Source: Physcia stellaris (taxonomy: Eukaryota > Ascomycota > Lecanoromycetes > Caliciales > Physciaceae). Taken from it: DNA of 64,000 nt. Below the pieces are notes generated by a model. The model ran no database searches, was not told where the DNA came from, and worked only from the letters and a program-made list of their open reading frames with translations. The translations under genes were made by a program, and so were the position numbers. The stretch is from contig JABSSW010000022.1 of the NCBI GenBank assembly GCA_018902385.1, positions 62,001 to 126,000 on the forward strand, given 5' to 3'. Each line of letters opens with the position of its first letter. Position 1 is the stretch's first letter. Shown piece after piece: positions 21,501-34,931 of this stretch.

Positions 21501-24500
21501 ATGTGAAATCATCTTTGGACAGGAAATCGTTCTGCACACGAAGTCGATGGTTCCTTGTCATCTGACGTTCATTGTCATACCCAAGTATACTGGCAATGAA
21601 GTCGTCACGACGAACGATGCCTTGGATTGTCTTCCAGCTGTCGACTTTCTCGACTTTGTGGCCAAGCAGACTACAAACAGCTTCAAGAGCCAGCTTCACT
21701 CCAGCCGGAGGATTTCCCATTGATCTGACTTCTGTCAACTGTTGGCGCTTGATGTTGCTGACGCTCTCTTTTGCTTCCAGTACGGCAGGTTCGGCTTTCT
21801 CCAGATCAGCATTGACCATTTCTTTCCGTTTTGCGACTTCTTCTTCTTGCTGTTCAAGGTTGACTTGAATTTTCAACGATGTCGCTTTACGTTGCTCAGC
21901 CTCTCGTTGATTAGCAATCATTCTTTGCAGTTTTTCATTGGCCTCCATGTCTTTCCTTTCTAATTGACTCTTCTTCTGTGCCAAACTGGCCCGCAGATCA
22001 CGTACTTTGTCAACAGTATCTTTGAGCTTTTCTAACCCAACATTCAGATGGCGCTGCTGATCTTCAAGATCCTCTTTCTTCTCGTTAAAGAGTCGAACGC
22101 AATGAGCAACAAAATCAAGATAGTGACGAGGGGTGAGGTATGTCGAACGACCTTGTTGCTTCAGGAGTCGTCGATTGATGCCTGACAAGGAGTGGTGTAT
22201 GTAGACCATAGCATTGACAACAGCATCACGATGTGAGGCTGGAAGGTTCAGATCTCTGTATGCAACTGGTATACTAGCAGGTGCTACGAAGTCGGGCCGA
22301 TCCAGATCCACTGAATGAGTCAATTCGCTGCCTACTTGGAAAAGCGCTTGGTCCGACCAGTCACCAAACCAATTTAACACGCAGCGGTTGAAAAGAGCTG
22401 GACTGGTCGCAGCTTTTGAAGCCAGCCCTTCTTCTGGTGGATTCATTGTAAACACAACGTGAAGATTTCTGATGATCTGCTGGGTAAACCATTTGTAAAG
22501 CTCGTCCTGCGAATCCAGCAGTAGGCCTTGGCGCTGAGCTCCTTCCTTACAAGCCGTCATCAGTGCTGCAAAGTCATCGCCTTCAAAAAGGCCTGGAACT
22601 TCCGCATTGGCGAGCAACGTGTTCATGCGTTCCAGGAACCCCGAGTCTAGAACGTTCGATTCATCCATGATAAAGCAGAGCTTCTCTCCTCTGCAACCAG
22701 TACGCCGCAGGACATCCCGTAAGTCATCGTCAAAGTCTTCGGCAGAATACTTCCCATGGACTTTGATTTGGTATACCTTTAGCCCATTCATCCAGGCCAC
22801 GAATCGTGACAGCGTGGTTTTGCCACTACCACTTACACCAATGAGAATAAGGTGCCCTTGAGGTTGACGGAATACTCTGTCGATGCGTAACACATGTTCT
22901 AAGACGTCGTTGAATAAAATCAGCGGTACATCGACTTCCTCCTCACAAAAAGTCTTGAGCCTGGCTTTAACAAATTCCCGTAATTGGTCGCGATCAACAG
23001 GCACATAATTCTTGGAAAGCCAATTAGAAAAGAGGATTGGCCCTTTGAGTGCAGTTTCCTCATCAACATTTGGGAAATGTTCTTGCGCAATGATGCCGAC
23101 ACGTTCTCTGGTCCAGCTTCGCTCTTCCTCAGCGACCAGTCTATCTTGGAATAGTCTGAGTGCTTCATGCGCCCATACTCGTACAAGGCCCTCGACGGTA
23201 AGACTTTCCAAAGGTCGGATAGCTTCATAAATCCCACGTACCCATCGGGTCAGCTCCCGCGGTGAGTATACATAGTGTGGTTGAATTGCGGGTGTGAAAC
23301 GTGCCTGTGACTCGAGATAAAATTGCACCATTGCCTTCGTAAGCGCTTCGGAATAACCACGTAGACTTGGGACTATCTTCAATACGGCGCTGTTGAATGT
23401 TCCATAAATTTGGTGTAGGGAAACCTCAGCTGGGTAATCGACCATGATCAATGGAGCATGACGTAAAAATCTTGTACTCAAAGGTGTCCTCCCAGCATCG
23501 GTAGGAGGATTGCAAGCTCCGACGAACTGAATGCGCTCGAGTGTCACCCATGTCTTATCTGCAGTCCTCCAAAACCCGTTCTGCTCGACGAGCTGTCGAA
23601 GAAAGGAAATAGCCTTTTGGGTTCCATACTTATCGGGTGCTGGAAGGTTGATCTCATCGCAGAAAAGGACAAGCCAACGCCCTATTTGGGCTGGAGACAT
23701 CACGATTCCATTGAGTGTTTTTCGGTACTCACAATACTGATCAAAAGTCTTAATGATCAGCTCCGGCGTAGTAGCACTGGAAAAGTTAAGTGCAACAACT
23801 TCCATGTTGGGAAGCTTACGTAGAGCACTGAAGAGAGTCATTGTCTTACCAGAGCCTGGTGGCCCACACAGAATGACAGGTTTATGCTCAGCTAGCCATG
23901 AGTACAAAACATCCTCGTGACGAACAGTGTCCAGTGTTGGAATAACGACATCTGTTTGGGTGACAGAATGTGTGCTAACATCAATGCTGGGAACTTGAGA
24001 TTGCCACGGACTCCACTCCGCTTTAGGAAGGGTGACGTTATAATCTAGCAAAGAGGAAGAAGTGCTGAGGGTTGGTACGTCTAGCGTACTTAATCCCGAG
24101 ATGTAATCTCCAAAAGCTTTTCGTTGTCCCATGGGACAATCTCCAGCTAAAGCCCAGACCATAGCAAGGAGAATTTTCTTCGAGAGATACGATTCGATCT
24201 GCGCATCGGCAAGCGGAAAGTCTTCGTGTTGGATGTTGTACTCGATCATAGTCCTGCAGGCTTTGTTAAGCAAAGAAAAGAGTGTCTTCAGCGCTCTGAT
24301 TTCGGTAAACTGCATTATATGGCTGAGATTCCGTGCCTCGTCAAGGGACTGTGTCAAGAGACTCTCCTTGCTTAGATACTGCTGGAGGACGTCGGCCGTC
24401 AGCTTCTGTGTAAGAAGGGCTTGAGCTGCACCTTGCCCTGTTGTATCCTCATCAAGTTCTTCGAATGCATTAGTACGAAGTGACTGGAGATAATTTGAAA

Positions 24501-27500
24501 GGATCATCTCCTTCGTGACGATGTCATTGCTGAACCAAACCATGCCGCAGCGGCTGACAGTGGCAAGAGTCGCATATTTCAATGTTTCCACTTCGAACAA
24601 GATGCGAACATTAGGCGGTAGGTTCAAACGTTCGCCATTGGGAAGAGTAAGTATTTTATTATCGTCCAGAACACTGTTGAGATTCTCCACCCACTCAGGA
24701 TCCACATCGCCATCGAAAACGATCCAATGCCGTTTTGAATCCTCACCGCGCAAATTGTCAATGATCTTCCGAAGGATACCAGTGAACAGGCCGTCCGACC
24801 ATTCCCGGGTCGTGCTGTCTAGATTACCATAAAGAGCTTCTTTAGACATGACTTTGGAATCGATAATGTGGTAAACACCTTCTATACCCTCAACTCGCTG
24901 TAGGGCTCGAAGTAACACTTTCCAAATGCCTGACTTTCCGGACCCGGGATCACCAACCATCATGACACCATGATGTATGGCTTGGATCTGATATAGCTGG
25001 GTTATCTTTGTTGTCCATGACTCGGTGACCTCCAATTGCGATTCTGCAGCTTCCACGCAGATGGCAGCCTGTAGCTTGTCGAAATCCGCAGAAACGTACT
25101 TAATGCCAGGAAAGTATGCAGATTCTAACGACTTCATCCTTTCCACGTCTTCACGAACAAGCTTTGGCGCAATCGTCTCTCGTATACTCTGTACAAGAAT
25201 TTGAGGCTCTATATCGGCATCTGCCTCCGTATTGTGCTCAGCAGGACTAAGCCTGGCGCGCTTGAGTCCGCCGGAGCTGATTAGAACACTTTTCAATGCG
25301 CGCAACCCGAAGTCATAATGGGCTTGCTTGCTAAGGTCGGCGGTGCACTGATCGAAGAAGGGTACAGTCTGCTTTGAAAGCCTTTTCGCCTGCTTGAACC
25401 CTTGCGAGTAGAGCATCACTTCAGCTATGAGTTCTTTGTCCGGTTTCGACATTGCTACACTTCGGAAAAGCTTCTTCAAGTTGTCAGGTAGGTTCGAACG
25501 ACCTGCATAGCCTGGATTCATGGTAATGAAAATACCGGTGTCTTGGCTGACTGAGAATTGCCTCCCGGCTAACTCCACGGAAGCGTCGCCGTCGTGGACA
25601 GCCTTTCGTAAGCCAATCTGGATATTTTGAACTTGTTGAGACACCGCGGAGAGGATGCGCTCCTCTAGTCGGTTGAATTCATCGAAGCACCCCCAAGCAC
25701 CCACACGACAGATGCCTAGAAAAATACGCCCCATTGCTTGGAAGTCGAACGTATCATCGCAACAGAACACTAAGGTGAACCTGCCAAGTTGTGTTCCGAG
25801 CGCTTTCACGGTTTCGGTCTTACCAGTTCCCGCTGGTCCATATGGGGACCCACCAAGACGTTGCGCCATAGCTTGTGTGAGCGTAAGGAAGCATCGATCC
25901 GTCAGTGGTGTACGGACAAGTCGTTCAGAGACACCTAGGTATTCGAAACCATATCGAAGATCGGCGTTCGCCATTCGGACATGCAGGCGGTCAACCGGAT
26001 CGCCCTTGGGCTGGTATACGTAACGCATCTGCGTCAGCCATAAGTAGTGATCATTGGATCTCGCACCAGCTGTTAGAAGCTTTGAGATCGTGTCCCGCTG
26101 ATTCACAAACTCGGTGATCATATGTTCGCACTTTTTCCGTTTTAAGAAGCTTAATTCGCCCAGCACTGTCGCTGCGAGCAGTTCAAGTATGCTGACAATC
26201 TTATCATGTAGAGCTTCAAGACCCTCACCGCCCGACGCTAATGATGTCTCTATTGATGAAGTCCAGACAGCTTGGGTTGCTAATACAACAATCTGCGCAG
26301 GATATGCCTCCGTGTATTCTGCAAAAGTTGTGGGGTCAATTTCGGGGTTTTGCACACAGTTTCAAAAGTCTGTATGGCTTCCTCGAGAAGCTCTGCCAAC
26401 GAGGTCTTCATGTTATTTTCGAGTGCCGCAAGCCAGTCATTGATCTTGGGAGTTTTGATCAAGGAGATGTGTCTCTTTAAGAGAATCTCCTCGCCTTCTT
26501 TGGAGCTGAAGCCTGTGATGTTCGATTGTTCATCCAAAAGTAGCCCTGAGAGCCCAGCGAACATTTTTCGAAAATGCTTGGTGATTCTGGTAATGTCGTT
26601 ACTGTTGCCGATGATTTCGAGCAAATCCTCGTCACCAACAAAGTAGAATCTCGGAAACGAGACTCGCTCACGTTCGAGATACTCACCAAGAGCTTTTTGG
26701 ATTTTATTGAGAAGCTCAGCAAGGCGTTCCAACGATTTTTGCACGCCTGAGATATTCAGAACATCAAGGACGAACGGCGATCTGTTGACCTTCTTTAAAA
26801 CCGCAAAGAATTCGGAGTTGATATTCTGGAAGCGCGAAGACTCGATGGGGAGGAGATGCTTGATATCCACGTTGCCGGTGAAGACACCCTCAAGGTAGAC
26901 CCACTGTCTTTGCACGTCAATCCAGACGTCAAAGAGTACATGCACTCGGTTCAGTCTGTCCTCCCATGAGGATGCCTCCTCCTCAAACTCTTTATAATAC
27001 GGTGAGTGCCTCATTGCTTGTAGTGAATTCAAGTTCTCGCTACACTTTGTGAAGAGATCATCCCATCCTCGAATCAGGCGACATTTGTTCTGGTAATTGA
27101 CAAGTTCTAGAGAGTAATTCTGCCAGGTATCCCGAACTTGTCTCAGAAACTCTTCCAATGCCATCTCGCCCTGTGCCTGAACAACTATGTCCCGTATCAC
27201 TGGCTCACTCGTTGTAAGCTGAAGATCCCAGACATCTCCAAGAGTCATTGACATCTGAGAGTATCGCTTGCTAGGCTTGAGAGCTTTGAAAATTTTGATC
27301 CAATGACGTTCTCGGACTGCTTCGGACTTCATGTCGGACAATAGAGGGTTTACCTTGAGCAGCTGGCGAAGGACTGACTGTATGTGTTCAAAGGCGGCAT
27401 ACTGGCGCATTCGGCTCGGCATCTCTTTGGTCATCTTGATTAGGTTGTCGATAGAGGATCGTAATCTTCGGGGTTGAATAGTGCTCCACAGAGATTCTCG

Positions 27501-30500
27501 CAATTCATTAAGGCTCTTCCAAATGCTGGACACTGCAGCCCAAACTGACTTGAAATCGTGAACTTCCTCAAGTATAGCGGGTAGGATTGTGTCAGCAGAA
27601 CCTGGAAGATCTAGCGCCTCTTTCGCTTTAGCTACCATGTCAGAATCTGAGTGCAAGCTTGTCAGTTTGCCTTCGAATGAAAGCAATATTGATGATGCCT
27701 CTTCAGGGGGGATCTTCCCAGAAATCGGCTTATCCTGGCTCCATTTGGCTACAATCTCACCAATCTTTCGATCCACGACTTTATCCTCCGCTAAGATCTT
27801 AGCTCGCAACGCGTCAGTCTGATCCTCTACAACCCTCAGTTTGCGGCTCAATATTTCGTTGAGGGATATCCAGTCTTCGTCAATCTGGTCTACATAGAGC
27901 CAGTCTGATCCAAATTGATACCGTTGTCGGATGAGAAGGGTTTGGCCTTGTCGAAAGATCTCAATTTCAGGCTCCCATGCTTCAACTTTGCGTTGACACT
28001 GCTGCACTACAGTAATGAAGGATACAGCCTGAGCAGTAGAGGAGGCTTCTAGCGACTGGCTTTCTAGATCTCTGCGAGCCTTGCTGATCTCTGCGTGTAG
28101 CTCGCGCATGCGATTCCCAAGTCTGGTCGCAAATTTGAGAAGTATCTCATGTTGCCATTGGTCGTATTTGGAATTCACTTTCATCTGAACTTGTTCATAA
28201 TCGATGACTACTGTGCCAAAGGATTGGCTCGACTCTGAAGTATCGAAGGTCGACCGAGTCTTGCGAATCTCCAGGAGCAATTGAAGCCAGTCCGCTAAGT
28301 TCTCCCCAAGCAGGTCGTAAACGTAGTCGGACTGCAAGTCCCATAGAGATTGGAATTGGAGCCATTTCTCGACATAGGCAGCAATTTCGTCAAGCTTGCC
28401 TTCTATGACGATGTACACTCCAGATAAAGCTTCCATGCAGCGACCGGGTAAATATGTAAAACGTGGCATCTCATCAGTTGCTGCCTCCACCTTCATCTCG
28501 TATCTTGAAGACATGACAACGGGAAGCCTGCAGACTACAGCAAGCCAGTCATGCAATTGGGTGAGCCAGCTGGCTCGAGCGAACTCCAGTGGAGGATCGA
28601 GAAAGATGACTTGGTTGCGCATTGATATCTCGTGCACTAGTGTTGGTAGTATAGGGGCACTGCCTTCGTCGGTTTCAAGTGTCGTTTGCTTCCATTGACT
28701 ATCGTCGTTGGCTCCTGATGTCCGCGATGTCTGGAAAAGATCCACCCATTGGGTGAGAGCAGTTCGGATGCGCTCTGTCAATATAGCTTCGATCTTCTCA
28801 TTGATGTGCTTGACCCAGTAAGTTATGTTCGTGTAGTTTTCAAGATTGAGTAGATCCACGGCTGATTGGATTCGCTCCAGTCTTGAACTGAACGCAACAG
28901 CCTCATAGGGACAGTCCTCAAGCTCAACCATTGCACTTGATATCTTAGTGTCAATACCCTGTAGAGCGGATGTCTTGCTCTGTAACAAAGATGCAACAGT
29001 ACCAAAGTCTTTGACAAATTGAACATGTTTACTGACGCCGCCGCTTGCAGACGCAGAGCGTGAGGCAACAGCGTGGGGTGCAAAGGAAGCCTGTTTGACG
29101 TGAAGGTCGTACGAATGCACAAACGATTCCCATTTCAAAGGTACACCTTTCTGAATAAGGGCTTGAACGTCCTTCTGATATCCACTCAAGAGGATGGATA
29201 CTTCTGACATTGAATCGATAGTTCTGACCGTCTGTGACAGGCTTCGCACACTTTCCATAAGGCTAACAGCATAGGGGTAGACTCGTTTTGCATCTTTTGA
29301 TACTGTATTGATAGCATGAGGTATTGAGAAGTTCAGCCAGATTAGGTTTCTGACCTCCTTGAAAAGAACTATGACCTGGGGGTCAAAGTTGACGGACAGT
29401 TCCAAGGTATTGCCGAGTGCACGATTCTTCTGAACTCCAAAAAGTCTCCCAGATATTGATATCCTACGTCTAGTGACATCATGCAACCACGACTCGAAAA
29501 CCAGCCTGGTGTCTAGTTTGGTGCGGAACATATTGCTTTCAACCTCGAGTTTCTGGCCCTCGGAATGAAGCGCCCAGTCTTGGCCTAGAACATCTTCGAC
29601 CCGTTTCATGTACCCGTCCAGCTGTCGCTCTATTTGACGAGCCCAGGTAATGGCACCTGCTACTGGAGGAAGGTCTCGAAGCTGCGCCATCGCATGCGCC
29701 TCAGAGTGGCCATATTGATGCTTGAAGCGTTCATGGAGAGCAGCGATATCCTGTTTGACGCGTTCAATGAGCTGGGACTGGTATTCGCTAATGGCACCGC
29801 GTATTTTGGGCCTGACAAGGAGTGCATTAAATTTAGAAAAGACTCGAAACATCTCATTCGCTGTTTTGGCAACAGCTAACCGGTCTCTGAGACGGGCAAT
29901 TATCGAGTTCTCTACTCTTGACGTCCGTTCGTTATATATCATCTCTGCCTGGACCCATATCTGTGTTCCATCATGGGATACGTCGAGGACGTCAACATCC
30001 TTCAGAGCGGCATACGCTTGAGAAACTTCTTCTACAGCATCCACATCACCGATCTCTTCGATCAGAACAACTTTATCGCCCTGCGGCTCCTCGGCGGTTA
30101 GTATATTCGAGGGAGTCGAGCCTAGAACGTTGACAATTGTTCTTTGAAGCTGCTCATGATTGACTCGGAATGTGTTGACATAGCTCAGACGCTCTTGCGT
30201 GTCTGTGTGTCGGGATATAACCTTGATAGGGATAAACCTCTCATTCCGTCTTCGAGTTACTTCTCGAGCTACATTTGTGAATTCTCGAACGCTCTCGTCC
30301 CAGGTCTTCCATATCCCCTCGGCGGTAGCCATGACTGCCTGAAACTCCTTGAAACCAAGGTGCATGAGGGTTCTGCCGTTCAGAAGTGAGTGGAGCTGAA
30401 GGTCAAGGTCTCCAGAGATTGCCGCAACGAGCGGTAAAGCACGAGCGATAGGGTACGGACATATTCGAAGCTTTCGGTTTAGGTGATTAAAGATTGAATT

Positions 30501-31691
30501 CAATGCTTCCTCAAGTCTTTGTAATGATGTAGCAGCCAAAAGCTCGTCCAAAGGGAAGTCGCGCATGAGCTGATTGTATTTCTGGACCGTGTCCGAGGTG
30601 TCTTTGAGGCCAGTATCTGTGGTAAAACTGACTGTCGCCTGGAAGCGTTTCGCCTGTTTCAAGATATCCATGGTCAATTGCACGCCGACGCTCTTCAGCT
30701 GCACTTCAATACCCTCTAGTGCCTGCTCCATTGAAAGCCAGAAATTGATTTCTTGGGCTGCGGACCCTTTTTCTGGATCTCTGGACATCTTAGTGATTGC
30801 TTGTATCGATTTGATCCAGGTATTCACTGTATTTTGTAGATCATTGAGAAAGCGGCTGTCCGACAGAAGCTCCGCAGGTATCGAATCAATAGTAGGCTTG
30901 GTTCGAGTTGCAGCTGCGTGTTCGATTGCACCTTGAACGACATCGGGAAGAGGTAGCACAAGTTCTGGAATCTCGATATTCTGTTGCAAATGGAGAAGGC
31001 TTAGCTCAAGTTCAGCAAGCTTCTTCTTCGTTCCTGGTATCCCACTCTTGCTGTCTGCGTCGGCCCGCCCTCTCCCAGACCCACTAGAGCTGGTAGTCTG
31101 AGTTGACGCATTGAAGTAAGGCGCTAGAGCTAAATGTATTATTGAGTGGAGTACTTCGAACGGCGAAGGTTGGCTGCTTTGTGGATGTATGCTCCCGTTC
31201 AGCGTCAAGACACCTGGCAGATTGATTACTTGTATCTGTGATGCGAGGGAGATTCGTGGATTGATGGGCTGCGGACGTTTGATGAGAGCTACAGAGGCAA
31301 CGGTTAAGGGAGAGAAGGATATATCAGACGAGAGAGTGTAGACATATTGTGTTCGTTCGTCTAGTACTCCGTTAGTACTTGACTTAATTCACCAGCGAGC
31401 ATCACTCGCCTTGAATATGATGGTTGCCGTTGATTTGCTGCGTGTTAGCGAGGGTTTTTCTACATAAAGCGCCACCTGCGGCTCCAAGGCAAATCTGGTA
31501 CATCGCTGTACGGTGTCGTGCCTTTTGCTGGTGGACAAAATGCTTCCCAGGCGCTGCAGATCTTCGGTCGAGGCGCCCAGGGTGACTCCAACGAGATCTG
31601 TGAGATGTTGAACAATAACATCTGCATCAAATGCTCCATCTGGATCAGGGGATGGCACATGGCCGTTAAGCCCTGGAGAAACTATCTCCAT
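18510..31691 (-). CDS. nudA: Cytoplasmic dynein heavy chain (NudA/Dyn1), with an apparent 2-nt frameshift
   Basis: Exons are complement(31406..31691), complement(19057..31360) and complement(18510..19004). The first intron is 45 bp (GTGATG...CTAG with a perfect TACTAAC branch point); the last is 52 bp. The protein is the minus-end microtubule motor that moves nuclei and endosomes. After a tail and linker come the motor P-loops: AAA1 GPAGTGKT (near residue 1936), AAA2 [11 protein letters not shown]3 GPPGSGKT and AAA4 GVSGSGKT. A coiled-coil stalk, AAA5-6 and a short fungal C-terminus follow. The long exon is split into two overlapping frames that switch at 26353-26358, where the plus strand reads CACACA. 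Reading with 2 nt fewer keeps homology and gives 4360 residues, the expected size. No splice pair repairs it. Confidence 0.93.
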
Positions 31692-32142
31692 GCTGGGCGA
31701 GACATATGCTACCGCACGCGGTTCATTAGGAGGGTCCGGCACAGGGCGAACGTGGATTCGTTGATCTGTGGACCACAGCGTCGAGTGCTGCAAATGGGCA
31801 GCTGTCAAGAAGGTTGCAGGTCCATTTGGTCACTGATCGTGTTGATTTTCCATTTGGAGATTTGGGAGCAACTCGCCCAGCGGGACGCGTCGCCAAGTCT
31901 CTTGGCGCAGCCATGCCTCCGTTAAATCCGAAGAGCACTTGATCTCATTCACATGTGATTTTATCCAGGCTGCATGGTGGTAGGTACATTAGTAACAAAG
32001 TGGCAGCGTGGTAACCTTTTCACAACATTCGATTACTACAGGCAAACTGTGCCATTGCTTAACAAGTCTATCTACCGGTGAAGATACAAGAGTCCTCCTG
32101 CGCCAAAGCAACGCTATTCATACAGTGTTCTAAAACTAAATC
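31692..32142. other. Promoter region of the dynein gene
   Basis: A 451-bp gap upstream of dynein and downstream of Svf1, both on the minus strand. An in-frame open stretch extends upstream of the dynein ATG but has no ATG, so 31691 is taken as the start. Nothing else is seen. Confidence 0.5.
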
Positions 32143-33506
32143 TCAAGAGATGAATGTAGCTTCGGAGAACAGTATACCCTCCTCGACTTTCTCTACATCA
32201 CCGATCTTGATGTTGAGTGATAGTTTTTGCTGAGGGGAGTACTTGATAAGGGTATCAGCTGCGAAGTCAAAGATCAATATCCCGATGGTCACGTACCTGG
32301 TAGATAAAGGGCTTTGTACCGGCTACTCCACCTACAATGCTCTTAACGAAGCTGGGTACTTTGGACATAACATCGACTTTGTCAAGCCTTCGGCCCAAAT
32401 TGCCTTTGAGTTCCGCAGAAACAGTCCTACCGTCTCGAGTCGTTCCACTCCAAAGGAATTTCACACTGCTTGGTTCAGGCCAGTCGTTCTCGGGGTCGCC
32501 CTTGATTTCCGTGTGCTCGGCAGAGTTCGAGGACCCGGCACATATTATCTCACCATCTTGAGCAATGCCACCAACATTGACGACGGTAGACCCGTATGAA
32601 GGTGGCGTTGTGTACTCCATCATGACTGCCGAGTAATTTGGTGATTGGAAGTCCACAAAGTTCCATTTTGCCGCTGTGAAAAATCAGCACAGAACGAACT
32701 ACGAGGAAGTCATTCGAAACAATACCAGCGTGATGGGGCTTCATTCCCTGGAGCGCGTGCGACAAAAAACCTCTGCCTTTAAAATTTATATCTTCGGCTT
32801 TGGTGATTATGCTACCCTCTACGTTACATCTTGGCCAGAATGCATGCCTCATCGAGCCCCAAGGATGCTTCGGATCGGTTCCAAAATAGCTTTTACCATC
32901 TTTGCCCACATGGAAACCTGGCGCCACTCGTGTAAATGTCAGATTGACGATGCTAGCTTCATTTGTAGCAGACTTGATAGTATAAGTGTCGCCAGCTTCG
33001 TTCAATGTGACAGCACATCCATCAGCATAGAACGACAGCTGCTCGTCGTCAAAGCCGTAGTTATCGAGGGAATCCGAGGAAAAGAGGTATGGGGACTTGT
33101 CACCGGGGTAAAAAATCTTCGTATTGAATTGGCACGTGGTCCGTATACCGCTATCCATTGTAGACTTGGTCAGTGAAGCTACTTCGTGTTGGTGTCCCAT
33201 TGAGGTCTCACGCAACATTACTGTAGATCACTTGTGCCATTCCGATGTGTCCACTATCGGCCATGATGTAGAAGGTTTGTGTTTCGACACAAGTGGAATC
33301 CATAGCTTCCCATTTCAGGTGCTCTTTCTTCAACTCCGTGTAAGGGACTGTTTCGGCTTGCTTAGCTACTGACTGGATGGCTGCTGGCCCATAGATAGGC
33401 TCCTGTGTGCCAGCGACATTTGCTACTCTGCGAGCTTTCAGCGACGGAGCAGAGGGTTAACCTCTGCCGCACAAGACTTTACTCACTGCTGTTTGAGCCA
33501 ATTCAT
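32143..33506 (-). CDS. svf1: Survival factor 1 (Svf1)
   Basis: Five exons: complement(33487..33506), (33212..33427), (32726..33150), (32297..32673) and (32143..32241), giving 378 residues. The first exon is only 20 nt, and the start MNWLKQQVANVAGT is the family's conserved amphipathic N-terminus. Lipocalin-like halves carry [52 protein letters not shown] and, at the end, LFSEATFIS. In yeast, Svf1 is needed for survival under oxidative stress and moves ceramides from ER to Golgi. All four introns (49-61 bp) have usable splice sites and the phases close exactly. It shares a 318-bp divergent promoter with the ribosomal protein gene. Confidence 0.95.
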
Positions 33507-33824
33507 ATTGCTTGAGGGGTATTGTCGAACACTATGTCTAATCCTGTGGGTAGTAGTAGTACGGAGATATTCAAGCCAAGCACACTGCAAGTCCCAGAGC
33601 CATTCTAAGGTAACCTACGCCGGCCCGTTTTGTCCCCGAGTTAGTTCTACCGTTCTAAATCCTCTTGCAGCCTCTCCTATTGATTCTGTACTCTAGCACT
33701 ATCTTGCAACAGTGGTTCCAGTTACGAGTCGCACAACGACTAATGTCACATTTACTTGCCTGCAATGGCAAATCATAGGACTAGCCATAAGTAAATTCGT
33801 TCATTTTCGACCGCATAGCACAGG
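33507..33824. promoter_or_regulatory. Divergent promoter of svf1 and uL11m
   Basis: The whole 318-bp space between two divergent start codons must hold both core promoters. No specific element could be assigned with confidence. Confidence 0.5.
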
Positions 33825-34335
33825 ATGGCGCGCAGAACCATAGCAACAGATCAGATAGTGAAGCTGATTGTTGGCGCTGGACAAGCTAGCCCAAGTCCTC
33901 CTGTAGGTCCGGCTTTGGGTAGTAAGGGTGTCAAAAGCATGGATTTCTGCAAGGTATTTCGAATCAACAACGCTCTGCCACAGACTGATTTAACATGTAT
34001 AGGAATTCAATGCCCGCACGGCACATATGACACCTGGTGTTCCCATTCCAACGAGAGTCACGGTGCGCCCAGATCGCTCGTTCCACTTTGAGGTCCGAAC
34101 GCCTACAACCGCTTATCTGCTCCTTCAAGCTGCTGGTGTCAAAGAACGCAAAGGCAAGATACGAGGAGCCGTGCAACCGGGCAAAGAGAGTGTAGGGGAG
34201 GTTTCGTTGAAACATATCTACGATATTGCGAAAATCAAGCAATCGGAGCTCAGGCTATCAGGACTGAGTTTAGATGGAATATGCAAAAGCGTCATTTCCC
34301 AGGCGCAATCAATAGGTGTTACCGTTGTACGGTAG
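33825..34335 (+). CDS. mrpl19: Mitochondrial ribosomal protein uL11m
   Basis: Exons are 33825..33953 and 34003..34335 with a 49-bp intron, giving 153 residues. The L11 family is clear: [20 protein letters not shown] is the N-terminal domain with the PPVGPALG loop, then FCKEFNART, and the C-terminal RNA-binding domain ends in [15 protein letters not shown]. The protein binds the GTPase-associated centre of the large mitochondrial subunit. It begins almost at the L11 core, with only a minimal leader, as in other fungal orthologues. Confidence 0.95.
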
Positions 34336-34931
34336 TTGACCAACCCGGCATCGTTCAAGATTTTTCTGATTGGCAATGATATTCATACTGCGATGGCGAC
34401 TCTGCAATCGTTGAAATATCAAGGAAGAATCTAAAACCACCTCGTGCAATCCATCCTACAACTTTGCCACTTTTGTTGGAGCACACGCGGCAAGTGCTGT
34501 TATGACCTGGTTTCAGCGGTGAAACCACGCTTTGCATACGGTTTTCCATGAAATCTCAGTTTAATCTCCCCACCGAAAGCCTGGTATAGGCTGTTAACGG
34601 GGAAAAGTGCAGAAGACAAATGCCAGGCATTCGCAACGGTTTCGAACATGAACACCACTAGTCGGATGGAGGAATTGCCCATACACTCCAGGGGGATATT
34701 ATCAGTCGTGAGCATGATCATGTGGATTCCTAGTCTCGACGCAGTGCGGGAATCCATGTCCAGAGGGGGCGTGAGATGTGGCAATATTGTTGCAGATGGA
34801 GATACACGTGGTGTGGAAACCTTCCATGTTTTATAATGGGCCAAGTAGAGGGATGCCGTACTTTGGCTATCATGGAGTCCTCATCAATTTCATACTTATG
34901 CTGTTTTCAGGCACACGGGGTTCAATGACGA
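34336..34931. other. Intergenic space without a supportable gene
   Basis: A 596-bp gap between uL11m and the small basic protein, which converge. A 114-codon minus-strand frame here has no recognisable motif and was not called. Confidence 0.4.

Noticed and set aside
26280-26420. An intron connecting the two dynein frames
   Set aside because: Only GTTGGC and GTGTGC are possible donors here. The phases do not match the strong TTTTGCAG acceptor, and the one phase-compatible acceptor (CGGAG) would delete the conserved IDPTTFAEY stretch.
34500-34844. A 114-codon minus-strand frame upstream of uL11m's neighbour
   Set aside because: No motif, no presequence or signal, and unremarkable composition; treated as chance.
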